Below, piece after piece: positions 56,660 through 64,000 of a DNA stretch of 64,000 bases; within the stretch, counting starts at the first letter, position 1, and each line of letters starts with the position of its first letter. The notes under the pieces are model-generated. The model saw only the letters and a list, made by a program, of their open reading frames with translations. It did no database searches and was not told the origin of the DNA. Origin of the DNA: Protea cynaroides (Eukaryota; Streptophyta; Magnoliopsida; Proteales; Proteaceae); assembly GCA_028583415.1 (NCBI GenBank), contig CM053266.1, forward strand, positions 35,893,758 through 35,957,757. Reading direction: 5' to 3'. Made by a program: the position numbers and the translations under genes.

Positions 56660-58057
56660 ACTCATCTTATTCTATTGTAGGCCACAAATTCTCTTTCCAT
56701 TTGCCATGGATTAAATATAATTTATAGGACCCATTTTTAGAATGTGGGATCCACATCTATCAATGGCTCCTCAGGACTCAGTGAGTTTTTCCATGAAAGA
56801 ATTTGAACCAAGCTTAAGCGAAGGCAAACCCTTTTGACATTTTGATTAATTGACTCATTGGGTTCGAAATATTATAGTCATAGCATAGGTATACATTACA
56901 TAATGAATCTCAGGAAGAATGAAAAAAAAAAAAATAAATTTCAACCAGGGTTAAATGTAAGTCCTTTATGAGGGATTCAAATTGTCTCGTCTAGTCTTGC
57001 CAGCTGTGATTGCACAGCTGGTCTTCACTTTATCAATATATCTATATACGCATCAAAGATGACAGACAACTCCCGCCTCCCAGACCACAAGAGAGAATTT
57101 CTGTCCTTTATGAGTCACTCCACCTCTTTACTTCTTTAGAAGGTACCTCTCTTTTGGATCTTTTCCTTGTTCATTTCTGCTAATACAGCTGCTGTAATCA
57201 TTTCCGATTGAAATTATCGTGACCCTTAAAGTCATCTAGTTTCAAAATTTCAACCCCCTTAGAGTCTTTAGAGAGAGAGAGAGATTTCATTCCTAAGTTG
57301 AAAATAGAACATGCGATGTCTCATATCCAATTGACTTTGGCAGCCCTTTGGCCTTTTGATAATTGACTTGTACCAGACAACCAGTACCTCTTAATTTCAA
57401 TTCCCATAATACTATGGTATTAACCTCGGCCTATACTTTTTAATTGTATTAATTAATTTGAAAAGATTATGGCAGCCATAGTTGATCGATTTCGAGTCTA
57501 GATTACCTATATGTATATGTATTCTCCATAAGATCTTATCACCATCGATGTGGTGTGGGATCTATCTCTAGAGTATGACCCACTAGATATGGATAGTGAT
57601 GAAATCCCAAGAAAGATACAAGTACATGTAGATGAATTATTCTCATCGATTTGTTCTCTGCACAAGGTGATTGGATGTTTTACTTTTTGGGCTGAATGCA
57701 CAAACATAAGAAAGAAAAACAAGCAAAAAATTATACAAAACACGAAGAACTAAATGTGATTTGGCACATGTTTACAATCATCACACCACTCTCCATCTCA
57801 CGTAGGTTCCATTTGGTTGTAAGGGAAATAAAAAAGAACAAGGGAAATCAGAAAGAAAGAAACTAAAGATAGTCAATCATGCACCTTTTTTTTTTTTTTT
57901 CCTGAAAAATAGATTTCTAGATCTTTCCGATCACATAAAGCTCAAGGTCTAATTCCTTCTGAATCGATGCAGGTTTCACTGTGAAGTTGACCCAAATTTG
58001 CTATTATTTCGGCTTCTAAATCTTTTGCTTAGGTTTGTGGGTCTACTGGACTGGGCC
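56660..58057. other. Intergenic, no gene seen
   Basis: AT-rich. A fragment at 57805-57855 (ATTTGGTTGTAAGGGAAAT) resembles an end of the MITE at 58061, so it may be a broken relative. Confidence 0.35.
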
Positions 58058-58060
58058 TTA

Positions 58061-58378
58061 GGCTTTGCTTGGTAGCAAGGGGAAGGGAAGGGAAAGGAAA
58101 ATTTTAAACTTTAGATGGAAACTTTTGTAATAATTACAGCACATGCTATCATACTATTATATAACTAATTCCAAAATATTTCATATTTAATTTTTAACTT
58201 ACACTTCTCTTTGTATCCAAATCCCTCCCATTTGAAAAGAAAAATAAATTTTATATCTTATAAGTATCATTATTAAATATGTTAAGAAGTTTAGGTAATT
58301 TATCTCTAAAAGTTTCCATTTAAAATTAAAAAATTTCACTTCTTTTCCCTTCAATTTCCCTTGCAACCAAACACAGCA
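58061..58378. mobile_element. Tourist-like MITE, 318 bp
   Basis: Flanked by TTA on both sides (58058-58060, 58379-58381). Ends are GGCTTTGCTTGGTAGCAAGG on the left and TGCTGTGTTTGGTTGCAAGG on the complement of the right, continuing GGAAGGGAA-like for about 25 bp more. AT-rich and non-coding. The TTA duplication and GTTTGG motif are typical of PIF/Harbinger MITEs. Confidence 0.85.
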
Positions 58379-58723
58379 TTAGAAAATGCTCCTCATAAAA
58401 AGAAAAAGCTCTTGGATTTTTCTTTTTCTTTGAAACAAATTAGCAGCTTGGGCTAACTGATACCTAGATTAATAGATACTTCTCCATGATCAAAGTTCCA
58501 TGGAAAATCAAGTTGATCTAAAAGCCATGAAATGGAACAATATTCTTAGTTTTTATTTTTCCTTCATCCACCCCAGAATTTGATTAAAAGAACAAGTAGC
58601 TTCACAAACCACTCTGTAATACATGTAACAAACATCTTGCACAAGCAATGTCTGGGCTTAATGCAAGCTTCAGATTCTGTACCTCTAAAAAATATTTTCC
58701 AGATTTCCTGAGTTCCCTGCAAA

Positions 58724-58746
58724 CCCCCCCCCCCCCCCCCCCCCCC
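58724..58746. repeat. C-tract followed by A-tract
   Basis: A run of about 23 C, then TT and about 18 A. The length may be unreliable in the assembly. Confidence 0.8.
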
Positions 58747-59306
58747 TTAAAAAAAAAAAAAAAAAGAAGGAAAAAAAAACTCATTTGTCTTTTATCAGTC
58801 TAGATCTATCCTCAACCTCCACTCCAATTCCCAAAAATTTAACTGGAATGGTCATTAGCTTTTATCGTCTGATATCCAAATTAAGTTATCCCTGTAAGAT
58901 ACTGTTAGTTACCAGTTGGTCATGTACCACGCAATCTGAATTGCTGTTCAAGCTTCCAAGGTTGAGACCTCATTACTTAGAAGGTTATTGTAAGTTTTCA
59001 TAAAAAAGTTATTTTCTTTCAATGTGCAGGGCCCTAAGTTCTGTAATCATCTACCTCCTTACCCTAGTAAGGAACTGGAGCTCCCAGAAGGAATATATGC
59101 ATGCCTAACAAGGGGGAAATCCTATTCAGCAATGCACAAAACTTTGTATGTGGATTCAGGCAGCCTTTTAATTGCCACATATATTTCAACATGGTTTCAC
59201 TTTCTTGGTGCTCAAGTTCCTAAGACTAGCAAGATCAGGAGCTCATTGAACAAAAAAGAAATTAAAAGGACCAACACCTTCACTAAACTAATAAACAGGA
59301 TAATTA

Positions 59307-59873
59307 GGGACTGTTTGATAAAACTTCAAGTCTGGGATTCTTACTTCTGGTTCAAATTTCTACTCCAACTTCAAAAGGATTCAAGAGTATAAGGGAGTAG
59401 AAACATGTTTGTTAACCTAATTTAGTCATGGACTCCAGAGTGGTGGTGGTGGGTGGCGGATGGTGGCACTAGTGGTGATGGTTGGTGAGGGTGTTGGTGG
59501 GTGAGAGGTGGTGGCGAAGAGTGGCGGTGGGTGGGTGGTGGTGGCAGTGGGTGGCGGTGATTGGTGGTGGTGGTGGAGGCGGTGGGTGGTGGTGGTGCGG
59601 TGGTGGTGGTGGTGGTGGTGGCGGTGGTGGCTGGTGGTGGTTGTGGTGGTTGGTGGTAGTAGTGGAGTGGGGTGATTTTTTTTACTCCAAAATTTTACTC
59701 CGAAGTCGAAAAACATCTATTTTATGCTCCAAAAAATTGGATTCTGGAACTCATTTGGAGCTGGTTCACCCATGAATTCTCCATAAATCCGAACCGGGTT
59801 ACCAAACAGGCTTCTACTCCATTTATGCTCTAGAAGTCAGAATCCAACTTCTGGAGTGTTACCAAACACCCCC
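59307..59873. mobile_element. Tourist-like MITE with GGT-rich core
   Basis: Flanked by TTA (59304-59306, 59874-59876). Ends are GGGACTGTTTGATAAAACTT on the left and GGGGGTGTTTGGTAACACT on the complement of the right. The middle (about 59437-59668) is an irregular GGTGGTGGC array. The build matches the MITE at 47554. Its right end is about 155 bp beyond the stop of the hAT-derived gene. Confidence 0.85.
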
Positions 59874-60027
59874 TTAACGTCATCGATTCATGCTGATTCT
59901 GAAGTCGTTAAAAATTTCAACCATAATCCCCAATCATTATTCTTTACATTTTTTTCCCACCTGCTAAATTAAACCCCTATTGATACCTTACAACAATGAA
60001 GCCAAGAAAAATACCCATCAATGACAC

Positions 60028-62992
60028 TCACGTTTGGTGTCTCATGTCCCCATCGCCATCATCTTCCAACTGGTTCTCATTGTCATTCTCATCATCTTTG
60101 ATGCCATTGTGAATCTCATCATCTTCAAATCCTGTTCATTGCCCAAGACGAGCTAAGTGAGTGTGAACTTCTTAAGTACATTTCCTACACCAACGAATTG
60201 ACATTACCTGCAACCATGCTTTCGTTCTCATCAGTCGGAGACAAAGCAAACATTGTGTTAGCTGTAGGCTGGACAAGTTCCCTCCAATCTGAATCTTCAT
60301 ATTCTGCCGATGTTTTTACCCTTTCTGTTACCCAGTCCTCAACAGTATCGATGGTGTCAAAGGAGATAGGATCCAAAGCATCCAGTTCCTTATTCTTCCT
60401 ATGTAGTCTGTGAAGTCATAAAACACAAAATTGGATTTTTTTTTTCTCTTTAATGTTCATATAAATATGATAAAAAAAAGACTATAACATCTGCAATGTC
60501 CAGTAGTTTTTACATACATTTGCCGCAATCGTAAGTTGTATTGAACAAAACTGAGGTCATTCAGCCTTTGATGCTCAATGTGGTTTCTCCTCTGATGGTG
60601 GACTAGCTTGAAAGAAATCTGATTTTGCTTGATACCAGTTGCACTGCAAGTTTGACTAAGAATACGGATGGCCAAGCGTGCCAAATTCGGGCAACCTCCT
60701 CCATAAGTAGACCACCATTCAACTACAAATGTTAAGATTTTGAAAGCATCAGTTGTATTCATAGAAAATATGTTGTGGACACTCGCCCTAAGATGGCAAG
60801 ACAGGTATGGTCTCTCCTTGCATTTTATTTGACACCTTTTTGAATGTTAAATCATAATTCTTTAAATGCTGGGAAGAATGCAATGAATGGTCGAAATATA
60901 AAGGTTGACTGAACAAGATAATTTCCCTTGTGAGACTGAAAAAATCCATCTATCCCAAAAAAAATAAAATCCACTGCCCTTCCTTGCACTTACAAGAATA
61001 AAAGAGGAAAGAAAGACTGCTACCTACATATCCACTGCAAAGACTGCTACCTACATATCCACTGCCACACAGTTGTTCTCATAGAATCTAATTAAAATTA
61101 AAAGAGTGACTAAATACAAAGAGAAGCTAAAACATTAAAACAGAATCAAAACTTGTAAAGGCGAATTGAATCTAGAAAAAGGATCATTCGGTCATACCAG
61201 GAAGCATAGTGTGTCTAGCTCTAATTGCCATCTTCCGCCCTAAATCCCCAACAGCATTCTTGTAAGAGCTCAACTCTTTGGTTATTTTATCTTGGATCTT
61301 TGTGTCAGGTACTAATCTCTCGATAGAATCCAACATCCCCGACATGATCTCATTAGGTACATCTCCTTCAATGCTATAAAAGCACTTGGGATTTAAGTAG
61401 AAACCTGCTGCATGAAGAGGACGATGAAGTTGCCTGTTCCACCTATGATCAATAACATTCCAGTATGGCAGATAATCCTTCTTCTCGACCAGTTCTTTTT
61501 TTATCGCTTCTTTGGCTCGGTACATTGCCTCATAAATGTACCCCATTGCTGGCTTCTTTTCACTTCCAACAATTCTTAAAACTCGCAACAGTGGATCTGT
61601 CAAATGGATGATAGTGAGACATGAAGACCAGAAAGACTGACTATAAATGACATCGATCAATGCAAGTCCATCTGGGTTTTTCGAATATGAGCTATCCATC
61701 CACTCCTGCGACGTAACCATTGCCTGCAAACTATTTTTAAGGCCAACCATGCTCTGCAAAATTGTAAAGTTTGTTGCAGAGCGGGTGATTGCTGGTTGTA
61801 TAAAATCTTTCCCATACGTATACCCTCTCATCATATTTAATACCTCAAGGTGATTATAAACAAACGTTGTAATTGATTTGGCTTGCTCGAGTATTACATT
61901 TATCCACTCAAATTTTCCAAAATCGTTGAGCATCAGATCAATGCAACGAGCAGAACACGGGGTCCAATATATTGTGGGAAAGGTTTCCGTTAACCTTTTC
62001 CCAGCTTCAATATACTGTTCTCCACTGTCAGTAATCACCTGCATTACGTTTTGGACTCCAACATCCTCCACCACTTCTTTAAGCAGTTCATAAAGAGCAC
62101 CTGGTGATCTAATTATTTCTGTTGCATCAACTGATTTGAGAAACATTGTTCCTTCAGGACAATAAACCAGGAAGTTAATCAAAATTTTACCCTCTTCCAC
62201 TGTCCATTCATCAGCAAGGACAGAGCATCCAGTCCTTCCCCATGTTCCCTTGTATTGATCTACAATTTTCTTCACTTCTTCAACTGAATTCTTTAAAATC
62301 CAACCCCGAAGGTCATGATATGATGGTGGTTTGAGCCCCGGTCCTTCCATTGCAATGGCATCAATCATTGGTTGAAAATAGGCAGAGTTTACTGCATCTA
62401 GAGGCACCCCAGCATCATATAGAAACCGACCTATTGCCATATGAACTTGATCCTTTCCCCTAGTTAATCCCAAAGTGAGGCCTCTAATTGGATGGGCTTC
62501 ACCCAAAGGAGCCAAAGAAGCATCACCCACTGCCCCTCTTTTCCATCTCTCTGAACTTCTATCACTCGTTCCTTCTTCGTCCTTCATTGACAAATGCAAA
62601 TTTGGTTCCACTGGATTGGGAGCTTCAAGCAATCGAAGTCCATTAATTGCTTCACAATGAGGATTATACGTTTCTCCCTCATTAGTAATCATGAGCTGAT
62701 TAGCAGTTTCTTCTACTATCTTTTGTTTTTTCTTCGTTCTCACTATTGACCCATCTAAGCTTTGCTGCATGAGATTCCGAACATCTGGATTCACTCTAGG
62801 ACATGTAGCTCCATTCCCCTTCTGCCCAGCTAAGTGTTCTTTAATTCTATGGATACCTCCACCAGAAAACATTTTGCCACAATAGATACACTTGAGCCGA
62901 ATCCGATTTTCAATCTTGAACATCTGACAGTGCTTCCACGCCAAGTCGCGTTTTTGCGACCCAATATGCACGGGTTCCAATTCAGATTCCAT
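60028..62992 (-). CDS. hAT-transposase-derived protein with BED finger
   Basis: Minus-strand exons 62992-61198, 60722-60518, 60407-60208 and 60131-60028 join in frame to 767 residues. The length is near that of the Arabidopsis proteins AT4G15020/AT3G22220 (hAT superfamily, from memory). A BED zinc finger is near residues 35-64 (CIYC, then HRIKEH and Cys64). It is followed by a basic nuclear-signal-like run (RTKKKQK), a DUF659 region (about 222-375: LADEWT, ITDSGEQY, PCSARCIDL) and, in exon 2, the hAT dimerisation motif VEWWSTYGGGCPNLARLAIR. The tail is acidic (GFEDDEIHNGIKDDEND). The frame is intact, introns split the C-terminal part and no terminal inverted repeats surround it, which suggests a domesticated nuclear gene, probably DNA-binding. 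PCSARC lacks the His usual in active transposases. It may have a 5' UTR intron beginning at a GTAAGT near 63240. Confidence 0.9.
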
Positions 62993-63239
62993 GACGAACT
63001 CAAAAAATAATTACTATAACTGGCAGTAAACCTTTATGTAGCAGATGGTTGCAAGCAGCAGGCCATAGAAGATAACAAAAACTTCACTCTTCAAAAGAAG
63101 AACAAATAGACTAATCAACAAATACCCTTTAAAATAGTAAATGTGAAGACAACATCTCGTGCATTGTGCAGAAGATACAATCATAATCTAACCACCAAAA
63201 CAGAGAGAAGAAAAAAAAAAAAAAGGAGCTACGGTACTT

Positions 63240-63303
63240 ACGCGTAGCTTGTGATTCTGACCTCCCTTTCCTCTGATAACAGAAACACAAAAGCGAGCGA
63301 GCG

Positions 63304-63356
<53 letters not shown>

Positions 63357-63520
63357 GGGGGGGGGGGGGAGGGAAGAAGAGGCCTCTCTTATTTTTTCTT
63401 TGAGAAGAGGCAAGAGAAGGGGGAGAGCCGGGTTCATTGAATATAAACAGTCCGAGGGAGATGGGGGACTTAACCGGATGAACCGGTTAGTTCGGTGGGC
63501 AGCGGGGTTTGCTACCAACT
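63240..63520 (-). promoter_or_regulatory. Probable 5' leader and promoter of the hAT-derived gene
   Basis: On the minus strand ACGC|GTAAGTACC near 63243-63235 looks like a strong splice donor, which would place a 5' UTR exon to its right and an intron ending shortly before the start codon at 62992. The CT/GA microsatellite lies in this putative leader. No TATA box is evident. Confidence 0.4.
63307..63352. repeat. (GA)n microsatellite with adjoining G-tract
   Basis: About 22 GA units, then GGAGG and about 14 G (63356-63369). It lies in the probable leader of the hAT-derived gene. Confidence 0.9.
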
Positions 63521-63699
63521 TTCTCCTCCGACCAGATCGGGTTTTACCGGATGATCCGGTTCCTACGCGGTCAAACTCCAGCTTGGACCAGTTCCGTGGG
63601 TGGAAGAAACGGAAATCCGGTGGCCGTGACAGAGCCGGAGATGGTTTGGACGCTGGTTAGACCGTCGGGAGAACGGCGTTTCTCGGGTGAACCTGTGAT

Positions 63700-64000
63700 C
63701 GCTTCGAGCTTTTGAGAGCTCTGCTACGCTTCCTCTTTCCATTTTTCATTTTCTCTGTGAGAAGATAGAAGAGAGAGCCACTGCTTGTTTTCCTTTCTTT
63801 TGGTTTGCTGCGTTCATAGTTAAGGTACGATCGGTCTGTTGTGATTCTCAAGTATAGATAGCTCTCTATGCAAGTTTCAGGTAGCGTTGAAATTCCGATT
63901 TATTCAGCTTTGTTGTTTAAGGATGATCCATCGATGGTTGTCTTGGATTTGCTTGGATCGCCTCTGGAACTTATTTAATCTATGAAATTGAAGTTTCTTC
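63700..64000 (+). other. Possible 5' leader of a gene running off the right edge
   Basis: Pyrimidine-rich sequence followed by TTAAG|GTACGATCGG (63819-63833) looks like a leader exon and a splice donor on the plus strand. If so, a divergent gene pair shares the 63370-63700 region as a promoter. No coding start is visible before the end. Confidence 0.25.

Noticed and set aside
57507..57753. Overlapping ORFs on both strands
   Set aside because: AT-rich, no similarity recognised and no splice context.
59426..59775. Gly/Trp-rich plus ORF and His/Thr-rich minus ORF
   Set aside because: Same cause: GGTGGT array inside a MITE.

Overview
This window reads as nuclear DNA of a flowering plant. The genes have GT-AG introns and plant-specific families (Rubisco activase, an L-type lectin receptor kinase, plant TFIIA-L). 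Most of the rest is plant transposable element (TE) sequence: Ty3/gypsy and Ty1/copia LTR elements, LINEs, tRNA-derived SINEs, and Mutator-like and PIF/Harbinger-like TIR elements. It does not look like a grass; I cannot place it further from sequence alone. I see no bacterial, organellar or CRISPR features.

Layout. (1) 1-4123 is TE-rich: two foldback Mutator-type elements, one split by a solo LTR and one holding a smaller relative. (2) 4490-32706 (+) is an intact 11-exon gene for the TFIIA large subunit. Its intron 6 is about 22.7 kb and holds a gypsy element with matching target-site duplications (TSDs), a solo LTR, LINE pieces and a copia element. That copia element was itself hit by a TIR element carrying a copied piece of a bZIP transcription factor gene. 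(3) 32707-39250 holds short tandem repeats, a possible small minus-strand gene at 35376-35735, a TIR element and a TRIM-like element. (4) 39258-41628 (+) is Rubisco activase, with the alpha/beta choice encoded in its last intron. (5) 41640-53400 is TE-rich intergenic DNA with two more foldback elements and a 2.7-kb TIR element interrupted by a MITE. (6) 53844-55925 (+) is an intronless L-type lectin receptor kinase. (7) 60028-62992 (-) is a four-exon hAT-transposase-derived gene (BED finger, DUF659, hAT dimerisation), flanked downstream by two MITEs. The region after 63000 holds its 5' end and promoter.

The four main genes are unrelated in function (general transcription, photosynthesis, surface signalling, a domesticated transposase), and I see no operon-like logic. 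The most unusual signals are (a) the three-level nest copia > TIR element > bZIP exon fragment inside a housekeeping-gene intron, and (b) a family of at least five foldback elements, each with its own 9-bp TSD. All exon joins were derived by hand from reading frame and splice signals; identities and ages were judged by eye.
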